DNA of 64,000 nt from assembly GCA_000727475.1 (NCBI GenBank), contig KL647313.1, positions 1,217,254 to 1,281,253 of the forward strand, read 5' to 3'. The DNA comes from Sarcocystis neurona (Eukaryota > Apicomplexa > Conoidasida > Eucoccidiorida > Sarcocystidae). This document shows positions 34,485 to 45,442 of the stretch, piece after piece. The translations under genes were made by a program, and so were the position numbers. How positions within the stretch are numbered: position 1 is the stretch's first letter; every line of letters begins with the position of its first letter. The notes below the pieces were generated by a model. The model was not told the DNA's origin and ran no database searches. It was given only the letters and a program-made list of their open reading frames with translations.

Positions 34485-37400
34485 CTACACTCGCTGTCGT
34501 TTAGTGCTTCTGGCGTTGGCTGCTGCATTCTGTTCGTCGATGTAGCCGCACTGACACATGCGCAGCGCACAACGTGGGCAACGGGTTTTCTGCTGCAGCA
34601 GTCGGCCGCTGTCTTCAACAGCTCCGCTCGCGACACCGGCAGCAAGGGCTGCCTCCTCTTCCTCTGCGTCGAACTCAAGCACCGCATGCGGCTGTGTGGC
34701 AGCGTACGCTCTACTAATAAGTTGGCTTTCCCGTCCTGAGGACTCAACTTTTTCTGCGTACGCTCGCAAGGCAGCAACGGGGTCATCATCATCTTCTCCC
34801 GGGGCAGCAGGAGGATCCAGCAGTCCGAGCTGCCGCAGCAGATGCTGGCTGCGATTGCCGCCGCCCACATTAGCGCCCGCGTACCCTTCTTTCGCCGGAA
34901 TAGGAGGAATAAGAGTTTTCTGTTTTTCTAAAAACAGGCGCTGTCTTTCCCTTCCACGCGGTTTCACGCGAATAATCTGTCCGTCCCGTGTTTCTTTAAA
35001 GCCTTCAGGCAGCTGGCCCGGCACCAAAATGTACGGCTGCGTATACATAATCCCTAGTTCCTGCTCTGCCACTTGTCGACGCCTGCTGCCCTTCGCAGCG
35101 TCTACGCAGAGTAGCACACCTTTGCGACTCATTTGCCGGTCGAAAAGCACGCACACGCAACCGTCCGTGCAACTCACCAGCAGCTGGTTCGTCTCACTTG
35201 GCCACAGCACGCGCAGCGGCTGGCGCACTTGACGTCTTCCTGTTGTTCTGCTTCCACTGGTGCTGCCGTCTCTGTCGCTGCCAACGCTGTCTTTCTCGGA
35301 TTCCTCCTTCACCTGCACCGTCGCACCTCCGCGCGGTATACGTGTCCCTTCCCCTCCTGTTGATGGAGCGGCCGCAGGACCAGAACACGTCCCCGAGCCA
35401 CTACTGACGCTGCTGGTGGCCGCTGTAATCGGCAGCGCCGTGACCAGCGAAAGCGCATCTGCAGACAGCACGTGGACAGCGCCTGCTGCAGAAGCAGCGG
35501 ACGCGTCTCCTGAGGTGAGGGAGTTCCCTCCTTGCGTCGTAACGCACACGTACTTTTCATCCGGCGACAAACACAAGCCGCCGCGCCCATCGTTGCTGTT
35601 GCTCGGCAGCAGCGTCGCTCTAGCCACAGGCTGCTTGAAATTTCGAATGTCCCACACAGCAACGCTTCCGTCTTCACCTCGAGTGACCAGGCGTCGATCG
35701 TCAGAGAAGAAGTGAACAGCAGAAACCCCGTGCCCTTTTCCTGACACGTTTTCTGTGCTTGGCTGCGCACCGAGACCTACAGCAGCCGCCGTGGCTCGCC
35801 TTGCCGGCGCGGCATCCCCAACAGGAACGCCAGCCCGGTGCTTGAGCTCCGCTGTCTTTCTCAGACCGCCCACCACACAGAGGCGGCTTGCAGGAGACGA
35901 CGCTGCAGACGCGGAAAGAGAAGCGGCCGCGCCGCTGCCAGTGGCCTCGCCCGCTAAACTGGCAGGGAGAGGTGAGACAGAGTGTGCGTCTCGCACAATA
36001 GCGTCAGGACGGCCGAAAACTTTTCGGCTGCTGAGGGAACCCCAGAGCTGCAGCGACCCGTCGGCGCATCCCGCAACCAGGCAGTCCGCCGCTGTCGGCG
36101 CGACGACACAGCAGGTACAGCAGTCACTGCTGCTGCTCCGCAGAGCGTTTCCTGCAGCTCCTCTGCCGCTGCCGCACATCGCAGAAGGTACAGTTTTGAA
36201 ACACGTCACATGTGGCAGCGTCTGAAGAATCCCATACGGCTTCGCGTTCAAATCCCACAACCGAATCGTCGCATCTAGACCACATGAGAAAAATTGCTGC
36301 GCCTGCAGCGGATGCCAGCAACAGTCCAGCACCGTGTGCGTGTGGCCCTTCGTATTTGCAGCGTCGCGGATATACATGTCTCCACGAGTGGTGGTGTGCA
36401 CCAGCTCGGCGGCTTGTGCTGTGTAGACACGACAGACAGCATCTCCTGCAGCAACCAGCAGCAAGTCATTCCTGAAGCTGAACGCCAGCGCTTCTACCTT
36501 GTGTTTCTCTGCCGGAGAAAAACTTCTGTAGCTCCGCAAGTGCTCCAAATGCAAGCCCTGAAAATCCCACAAACGAACGAAACCGTCGCTTCCCCCCGTC
36601 GCCTGCAGCGTTCAAAGCACACCGACAGCATCCACAGCAGCAGCACCGGCAGCTCAAGGGCTAGCAGCTGCAGAATCAACTCTATGGTCCTCCACTACAA
36701 CACGACCAACGCAAGCAAACTCGCAACAACTTCACTGCTCCGCCAGCGGTACCAAGTCGTCTCTAAGCCACACACTCGCAGCCACCAATTGCTGCAGCAG
36801 CGGCTCAACACATCTTGCAACAGGAGGCAAGCGACACAACGCAGCAGCCATCCGCACACACATACACTCGAGACGGCAGCACCATGTAATGCAGCAGTGC
36901 AATAGCTCGCGGCAAGACTTGCGCTGGCGAAAGTCACGACACCCACAGCAGCAGGCGTAACAGCAGCTACATCGCCACAGAGAACGGCTGCCGCAAGAGC
37001 AGCAGTTCAACGAACTGGCCAACAAGCCCGCAGCCGCAGACTTGCGGGGCACCTAGAGCAGTGGCCACTGCAGTACACATCACGCAGTCCTGCTCGAAGT
37101 GAATACCGGCGGCGGGTAGACGGCGCGGCGCGGCTGCACCAAAAATCTTGAGGCAAGGCATACAACAGAGCAGCTCCGTCGCTGGGCAACTGCGGTAGCT
37201 AACCATGCGGCACACACCGTCACCATCCCGCAAGCACACACGCGGGCGAAGACAACAGAAACCCCTGCTGTTTCCTACGCGACAGTAGCAGGCGTGGGGC
37301 CGAGTGCTCCCACCGAAGAAAGCGACAAATTCGGTAACACCAGTTTGGGTAGCGATATTCACGAGGCGCGCATGCAGAACAGACAGCGCGGCACACGAAG

Positions 37401-39242
37401 CAACGACATCTTTCTTTGTTGTAGCACATCCGAATCACCTGCGAGAGGAGGCGAAGGAGCTCTACTACGCGGGCAGAGAAGAGAAACATGGGTTCGGAAA
37501 AGAAGAGACTAAAAGACGCCTACCATTCGATTGGCTTTCAAATTAACAGCAAATGCTGAAACCTGCGCGGGCGAGTGGGCTGGGATGTCGACTTCTAGAG
37601 ACACAGGAAGTCCCAGAGTTCTCCACTTGACGGCTTCATCATCATCTTCATCGGCCGCAGCGCCAGTGCTGCTGCTGCCGCCTTCTGCCAAAGAACGGTG
37701 TAACCCGCGGCTGCTCGCATCACTGCTGCCGCTGCTGTTGCTGCCTCCTTCTCGGGTAAGTCGTCTGATGTACGCATTTCTAGCGGCACTCCCGTCTGCA
37801 GCAGCGGCACCAGCGCCGCAACCAAACGCCAGCGGCAGCCCCAGCTCACGCCTTTCTTCTTCAATATCGTAATCTCCCTCCTCCTCCTCCTCCTCAGAAA
37901 GCAGTCCTCCTTTACTGCCCTCTCCTCTACGCTCATCCCTTCTCTTCTGCAGCGGCTGCTTCCTTTTCTCGCTGTGTTGCTCACTCTCGTGCTTCGGCTG
38001 CTCCTGCTGCCGGCTGGGCTGCTGTTTCCCGTCCTGCTGGTCTTTTCTTTGCTCCAGCAGCTGCTTTCTCTCCTCCTTCTTCTCCTTTTCCTGTTTCTCA
38101 TCTTCAAGCTGCCCTCCGCGCACCAACTCACTTGCATGCGGCTGCTGGGGCCGCAGCTGCAGCTCTGGTGGCGACAGTTTCTCCACCTGCCGCGCCGGCT
38201 GCGCGGGCGTGGCACACCCTACCGTACTCGTGTCCTCTTCAGGGACTTGATCGAACAGGAAATCATCATCATCATCTTCTTGTCCGGACCCTCCCCCTAT
38301 TTCTTCCTTGCCATCTGCATCTGACCGCTCCGAGTCTTCGTTGTCTGTGTTCGTACCTATACTACCGCCAGCCGGACGCGTTTCTCTTCGCCACTGCCAC
38401 AGGAAGGAAGCGGCCCGTGCCTCTGTTGCTGCTTCGGCGGCAGCGTCTGAGGCTGCTGTTTCCGACATGCTCGTTCTCCTCTGCGAAGAACCTCCTGAAG
38501 CGCCATTCCGCGGCACCTTCTCTATGCCGTTGCTGTTCCTGCTGCTGCTCCTGTTGCTGCTGCTGCCGCTCATGTCGTCCGTGCCGCTGGAGTTGGGGCA
38601 CTCTGCTTCTCGGTCGACGAACTCAGCGTCCTCTGACGAAGGAGAATGCGCCATTGCAAGCGGACGAGGACCTGGACAGTCGTCTTCATCGCTGCTGCTT
38701 TCACCAGCACCAGGCGACGGTGGTCGTGCCGGCTTCTGAAATTCAAGAGATACCATGGGGCGTTCCACCCCGTGGTGCAGTTTCGCTGCTGTTGTGAGAC
38801 GCCCACTACCAGATTCTTCCCCAAGCGTACTTCTTCTTTTGAGGTCTGTTGAGCTGCTGAGGGTTATGTGCTCGCCAGACTGTGCGTTATTGTCCTCAGG
38901 GACGTGGACAGAAACTCCGGCCCCATTCACCTGTTTCCTTCCTGCCGCTTCTGCTGCCCATGCCGCAGCTGCTGCTGCTCGTCGGGGTCCTCGACGTAAA
39001 CTGTGGTCATCTTCACTACTGCTGCTGCTCCCCCCGTCTTCGGCAGTCGCTCTACGTGCTGCCCGACGAAGTGCTGCTGCTGCTGCCGCGTCGGCCTCTG
39101 CAGCTGCGTGACCCGTAGTGGCCGCTGTCCTCCTCCCCGCTGTTGTACGTTCTGCTCTCGCTGCTGCTGCCCGTTCCACACGAGTTTGAAATCCGCGCGC
39201 TGTGCGCACGCGGCGCATCTCTTCTTCGTCGCTCGAACCCAT
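34485..39242 (-). CDS. WDR70: WDR70 WD40-repeat protein (two exons)
   Basis: Exon 1 is 39242-37524 and exon 2 is 36602-34485, giving 1278 aa. The 921-nt intron lies between AATCGAATG/GTAGGC and ACGCTGCAG/GCGACG in phase 0, joining LKANRM to ATGGSDGFVRLWDF, exactly the first WD blade of WDR70. Family marks in order are LGLPVSLEVDIPAHSPAQVS before the splice, TRGDMYIRDAANTKGHT (about 645-661), GLDATIRLWDL (about 681-691), DDRRLVTRGEDGSVAVWDIR, and the tail motif ISRAYAATQPHAVLEFDAEE. WDR70 is a nuclear protein tied to the CUL4-DDB1 ligase and histone H2B ubiquitination in other eukaryotes. The roughly 570-residue N-terminal half is acidic, Ser/Ala/Gln-rich and far longer than in animals. The C-terminus adds a Cys cluster, CPRCALRMCQC, ending in a basic KRQRV. 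The start ATG at 39242 opens MGSSDEEEMRRVR. Confidence 0.96.
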
Positions 39243-41087
39243 GACGCCGGCAAGGCACCGCAGCAGCCGGAGAACAGTGAAAACAGCGGGCCAGCCGCAG
39301 ACGAGACAGCAGAGAGGAGAAAGGCTAAAAACAGGTGTAGACGCGCGAGAGGAAAAACACCAACAAAGTCAGAGGTCCGGGTGGCAACAAGACCCGCAAA
39401 GGAAGACAGCAGATGCAGCTGCACACGAGAGAAAAGGGCCACTACCATTGAATTGCAGAAGTAGTTCGGGGAAGCCAACAGCAGCTGTGCGGCAAGGGAA
39501 CTACACGGACAGCGCCGGTGATACCGCAACAAAAAGACCTACCAGCAAAAAACACCTAAGAATCTAACACATTTCCAGTGTCAAAAGGTCGCCAACGTGG
39601 TAATGATGGTCAAAGGAAGAAGAGGACGATTAGTCCTGCTGGTATATGTTACTCAGCACGAGAACACTAGAAGTTACGGTGAACAGTTGTCGTAGTCGAC
39701 TTGTCCTTGAGAACAGCTGTCACGTCATCTTCCCTTTCTTATCACGCACAGTAGAGACATGGTAGTCGCCGGCTTCTGTTAAAAAAATCGTAGCAGTACG
39801 GGCGCAGCGCCACCGCCACGAGTTGCTGGTGGCTTGAGAAGGCAGAACGTAGTCAGGAAGGCGTACGGGGATAGGTAGCGCGCCGGCAGTGAGGAAGAGA
39901 CACCTTATGGCGGAAGCTGCTATCTCACCTGACGAAGGCGTGACATCAGCTCGGGCGTCGTGCAGAGGACGGAAAAGACCGCGTTACACGGCAGTCAACG
40001 TAAAATTTACGCTCTATGACGCTACAGGCGTACAGGATGTGTGTAGTCAGTATGCTACTTTCAGAATTCACAATAGAAAAATTGTCACTCGGGCGCCTCT
40101 TGCGGCTGGGAGAACAAGGAAAGGAGTATGATGTTTGTTAACACTTACGGAACATAGCGCCACCCACATACGCTTGCGTCGGACGTGCGTACGTGAGTGT
40201 TGGCACCAGCCTTTTTGAAAACTGTCGCTGTGGTTGCTGCTATTACTACAGTTGCGACTACAATTCCGGATCTTAAGACTGCTGTTATTGCTAGTGCAGT
40301 TATTGCTTTCAGAGCTACTAATGCCATGGGCCTTCGACAAGTCCGTTTCACCCGGACGCCTGTGCTGCCGATAACGCTGCCCGGGCCTCCGCGGTGCGTG
40401 CACCGGCTTCATCTGAGGGATCACCACAGAGCGCTTCAGTAAAAAAACATTGCATTCCAGCAAATGTGTCGTCAGCGTCATGCGCTGTCACCCTGTTGCT
40501 TCGACGAACTCTCGCATCGGCTCTTCTATCCTCAGCTATACATTGCATGCACGCTGCTCAACGGCTTTTTGTGTAGTGAGTACGTTGCTGCCGCCGCTGC
40601 TACCCCGAGCCGGGTCCAAGCGCTCATGTAAGGTTCGCTGCTACGTGCGCGTCGATCACGACCCATGGCGTGGTTTCACAGTTGACAATCGTACCTTTAT
40701 ACGGCGGATGACTTCGTTTGTGAACCGCTGCATCGAGGTTCGTTGTTGACCAGTCAAAGTTGCATCTGCCTAGTTGTTCACCTCAAGGGGAGTGGCGGCT
40801 ACGCGGTTGTGACTACGTATGTAGACATCCATATACGCGTACGCATGTCGGGAAGTACGTTTGTGATAAATTCACTGCAGGCACTTGCTAATGCGCTCCT
40901 GCGCCCATCACGTCTATGCGTTAATAGGGGAAGGCGCATCCGGAGGCCGTAGTAGTACGGGATCCAGTGTGCCACCGGACGTGCCGCAGGTATGCGGTGC
41001 TGTGTCTCTTCATTGGCATCCGGCCTCGTGCTGGACAGCCGCACACACTGCTCGCGCTCGTCCGCGCCGTTTCTAGACCACACTCAC

Positions 41088-41281
41088 GGACGCCACCCAT
41101 TTTGTAACAATTTCGCCAGCTTGCTACGTGTGGCTAGCATGGTGACCCTCAGGTGCATTTCGATGGAAACGTGAGGTACGGCGCCAGCACTGCGAGCGCA
41201 CAACCAGTGTAGGCATGACGAAGCCCACACGTTCTTGGACTGGTAAGGGACACAGTAATCTTGGTAGCGCTGCAGGTTTTT
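41088..41281 (-). CDS. Candidate internal exon, Cys/Trp-containing protein
   Basis: A 194-nt segment between the acceptor ctattcatggtttcag and the donor GTGAGTGTGG, with a 5' boundary in phase 0 and a 3' boundary in phase 2. It reads KNLQRYQDYCVPYQSKNVWA, then SSCLHWLCARSAGAVPHVSI and EMHLRVTMLATRSKLAKLLQ before NGWR. Composition and splice sites are convincing. The protein is not recognised and the neighbouring exons were not found. Confidence 0.42.
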
Positions 41282-43778
41282 CTGAAACCATGAATAGGAG
41301 CTTGACCATAGTACAGTCTTCGAGTTCATTTGGTGAAACCTTGTTGCGACATGAGGCTCACCCGTACTCCTGTGTACGCTAGTAGATGTACGATATACCT
41401 GTTTCAGTACAGTCGACTTCCCCCCTTGAGGTGTTAGCGTCGAGCGCCCGCTACACACTCCTGATGTAACGTGACCAGATACTGGGCCGTCTTCTCCAGC
41501 GCTCGCAGCACTACTTCACTCGCCCTCACGTGCATCGTTTAATGCACTACTTTGGTAAAGTTTATACTGGAGGTGAGTGGCTCCTGCTCCACATCCGGTG
41601 GCGATGCGAGAACGAGATCAAGACTTGTTTGTTCACAGATCATGGGTAGCCTCCGCGCTCACAAGTTCATGCAGTTCTCTGCACTGCATTTACTTCCTGT
41701 GTGTAAAAGTGGAATGGCCAACTTTTGCCTGCAGCGTCCAGAGCGCACTTTCCTTTTTCGAGTGCGAGGCCTGCTGTTTCATGTCGGCCGTATTCGTGTG
41801 TGCGGGCCTCCACCAATTACTAAAAAGTAAGTGAGCGGGCAGTACGTGTAGCTGTCCACGTTGCAACGTGGCCGACTGCGTGAACTGTTCCGCGTCCTGC
41901 AGCGGCTGTGTGAGCAGATGTAACACAGAAGTAAAGCTGACATCCGGTGCAGCTGTTGCAGAGGTTCTCTACCAGGGTGACGGGGAACGCCAGCACTGTC
42001 GAAATATTGGCACGATGATGGTGGTCGAGCAGAGTACTGACATGCTGGTAATCCCGCCTTACCTGAATCGTCTTCCGCTTCGTACGTGCTGACAGCAGAG
42101 TGAGTCTCGCTCTTGTCTACACACTGAGACTCACTTGGCTCGGACAGTGATGCCAGTGCGCCGATTGCAGCTGCAAAAGCTGAACCGCTCTTACTTCCTT
42201 TCCTCGGTGTTTCCCGATGGTTGTCGCAGTTGTCACTGCTGGCACTGTAGGTGGTGGTGCTGTTGCTCCGAATGCTGCAGCGTGCCTTATTATGAAGTGT
42301 AGCAATGCTAGGTATGACTACGAAACAATCAGCATGGAGCGGCCCAGAACCTTGCCAGTTTTTGTCCTAGAGTTGTTGTGGGTGTCTGCCACATCAGGTA
42401 CACTGAGTCGCAAGTACCACTTGAATTAGCGACCCAATTACTACGCCGCACTTGCGATATGCAGTTCTGCACGGATGAGCAGGAAAGGGAAGCGCGTCTC
42501 TGCTACGTGCCTTCCTTTCTTTACTGCCCATGTTGCTTCTACTAGTCATCCTTCAGCGCTTGTGTAACCGCGACTGCTTAACCTCCACAGCAACTCAGCG
42601 TCCGGGAGTGAACTGTTGCGGCCTGAAATGCTGGTGCGCCAGAGACTGAAATCGAGGCCTGCTCTGCTTGTTGGATCAGCTTTCTCTTCTCGCGCTCTTT
42701 CGTATTGTTCCTGTAGGGTTGAAAAGCCACACGGATACTTCCCTCATGGTGACACGTGCGTCGGGTTAAATATGTACGCGTACTTTCTACAATTTTGTGG
42801 AATCGGTGCGCTTTTTTCTAAGCAGGCAAGAAAGGTAGTTGTCGTTAGGCACACCAGCAGCAGCGTTAGGAGCCAGTGACCAAGAGGGTGCATATCAGGG
42901 CAGTTCGGTTAGTCGGGCAGAGTCTAGTGTCTGCGTTGCGGGCAGCTCCTCGTGCTCTGCAGGAAAACGTTGAACCGGTGTTTGTGTGCTGCCGCTGAAC
43001 CTCGCTTCCCGTTGTCGTTTAGACGCGACATTTCGCGGACGAGTGTATGGGCGTAGATGCCGCATTTCAGTACGCCTGTGGCACCGCAGGTCCTGTATGT
43101 TGTTGGTGGTGTCCCCGACAAGTACTTCTGCGCGTAATACTCCTACACACACACACACACCTACGTGTGAACATGTACATGGTACCCCATTTCGTACCTG
43201 CGAATACGCACGCGAACAGGACCGCGAAGGGGCTCACTTTCACTGCTTCTAGTACTGACTGCTGCTTTTCTTCACACCGACTGGATCAACATTGTCCACG
43301 CGGTAGAACAGCCACGACCGAGCCCCGTAATTTTTGTCCCACCTTCCGTGCTTTTTGTGAGGGTGGATTATTCGGTTACTGCACACAACAATCATATGGC
43401 CTTCACCAGCTATTCTCACAGGAGAAAACAGTGTAGAAACGCCTGCATAAGTAGCTCCGGGGTTTCGAACTCCTTCGAGCTTAATGACTGTCTAAACGAG
43501 ACAGAAGCGTGCAAATACGTGATGCAAGCCCGCCCACTAGTAGACACCTTCGACAAAAAGATGTACTTCCCCTCTGGGCGGGGTAGGTGAGTTAAATTTC
43601 GTTTGACGCTTTCTTGTGTACATCGAATCATGTGTGAGGAGGTGGGAGGATTGATGTGCTCCGGAAGCGTGCATTCAGCTTATTATATTCACTTTAGCCA
43701 CCACGCAAAGTTCTGAAGTCGGTAACAAGTTTGTGTGCAACTGGTAGACCTCACCGCTACGTCCACCCACACAAACGG

Positions 43779-43930
43779 TGCAGTACCACAAACCCTATGT
43801 CCATCAGTGCGCCAACTGAAAAGTCTGGGTTTTTATTGTTTATACTGTTCTCGGTGCGTCCGCGCTTACGTATCCTGCAGTACCACAAACGCTACGTCCA
43901 TCAGTGCGCCACCTGAAAAGTCTGGGTTTC
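43779..43930. repeat. Imperfect direct repeat, 97-bp spacing
   Basis: A block of about 54 bp starting tgcagtaccacaaac, then tccatcagtgcgcca and ctgaaaagtctgggtt, occurs at 43779 and 43876 with a few substitutions. A shorter fragment (cgctacgtcca) recurs just upstream at about 43754. The spacing is not a multiple of three. Confidence 0.7.
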
Positions 43931-45032
43931 TGTCACCATGTTATGAACCGCTCGGTACTTCCAGTCGACTGTGTCAAAAACTAAAGCCTTCTCCTCAGCC
44001 CACACTACACATTGAATCAGCCAATAAATTTTTCGCTGAATAAGGTGAGTGTGTACGGGGGAGGGACACAAGCGTGCAGAATAGTCTGAGACGGGCTCAA
44101 GCACCCGTCCTTTTATTTGACGTGCGTATGTTCTATGCTGAAGCGGGCACGAAGGCGTGAACCAAGCGCAGAACCTGAAATTTGTAAGCGTGTGCAAATA
44201 GCGCGGTAGGCACTACTACAGCGTAAAGTGTCTGTACTCGCTAGTGGGTATACATACTCGTAAATGCAAGAAAGTAAGTGAGTCGTACGTGCGAGAACCG
44301 GCTAAAGACCCACACTGCTCAGAAACGGTTTGCGTGTAAGTATAGCATTCTGCGGTTGCCGCCTTCGTCCAACATGTCCATACACTATCCCGTCACGATG
44401 CGCCCAAGGAAACAGGTTTGATGTATAGTTTACATCAACAGTCATACTTGCTTGAAGTCGCGTGGACGCAAAGTAGGTGCTGTTGCCGGTTGTGGTGGAT
44501 CAATGCCACCGCAGGCTGATTTTCACTCTTTTTCCAGTTGCTACCTAGCCAATAGGAAATCCAACGGCAGAAGTTTAACCGGTGCTCTGACTTTTTACTG
44601 GCGTCCCACATACGTACGTGCATATACGTAGCTGCGTGTGCCGTCAGTAGCACAGAAGTGGAGCGGTGTATTCACATGTGCCTTTCAGAGTGCGGGGTAG
44701 GAGAAGTGAAGTAATTTGCATATCTTTTTCTCGCCGCGTTGAAGCTGTAATACCGCATACACGCAGGTCACTACGGACAACCGAACCCAGCATACGAAGG
44801 AGACACACAATGTCAAAGAAGAACCCTTCGTTCATTTATACACGTGTACAACTGTAGCCGCCAACGAGTACACGCAACATAGAGATATACGTATTAGCAT
44901 TCCAAGGACTCACTCTTAAATTCACATAGAAGTTAGAAAATTTTGTAAGAGTCTGGATACCTGTCTCCCGCCCGCTGGCCGATTAGCAGGCCGATTATCA
45001 GGCCGATTTGCACCCGTCTTCACCTGACGCAT

Positions 45033-45442
45033 TCATGATTGGAGCTGTACAAAATTCATATCTCCAGAATCTCCCGGATGCTGCGGCTGCACAAGAGGCG
45101 CATCCAGATATGGTTCTGCAAATGCATTGGAGCCCTTGCCTTTGAATTCACCCTGACTTGCCTGGCTGTTTTCGTCGTCCTGGAATACGTCTGCATATCC
45201 AGAACGGCTCCCCAATGATGCAAGCGCTGGGTGCGTACTGGGGAAAGCATCTCCTCTGACCATTCTTGTAAAGCCTGTCTTCCATATTTTCTATAAACCT
45301 CCTTCTCTGCACCCTCCTCACCCTGGTAAGATTCGACAGCGGTCGTACTCCAATATGCTTTCAACATGGAATCGCCCGTCAAGGTCGACTCATTGTCGCT
45401 CATCTCAGCCTCTTGCCCCGAATGTAAACAAGTGCGAATGAT
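45033..45442 (-). CDS. Candidate terminal exon with an apparent frameshift
   Basis: It begins after the acceptor ctgtagctgcacag at 45443 and reads IIRTCLHSGQEAEMSDNEST, then GDSMLKAYWSTTAVESYQGE, and stays protein-like to about EVYRKYGRQALQEWSEE. From about 45265 the protein-like signal moves to another frame (SLGSRSGYADVFQDDENSQA, then FAEPYLDAPLVQPQHPGDSG), which ends at the stop 45035-45033. The first frame runs on to 45056 with poorer sequence. A real frameshift, a sequencing error or a very short unrecognised intron could explain this. It is acidic, hydrophilic and of unknown family. It may be the 3' part of the gene whose upstream pieces lie at 49611-51405. Confidence 0.35.

Larger units (their letters stand above)
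39243..45032. other. Triplet-poor region with candidate exons
   Basis: This is upstream of WDR70. No complete gene is recognised. A plus-strand 74-codon frame starts at ATG 39907. Minus-strand frames worth noting are 40548-40348, opened by an ATG and followed by a GTGAAA donor, and a Val/Ala/Ile-rich segment ending in a GTAAGT donor near 40154. Other contents are the exon candidate 41088-41281, minus-strand frames at 42895-43158 and the repeat at 43779-43930. Apart from these nothing is seen. Confidence 0.35.

Noticed and set aside
36220..36255. gcgttcaaatcccac tRNA-like phrase
   Set aside because: It lies in WDR70 coding sequence, and the stem does not pair.
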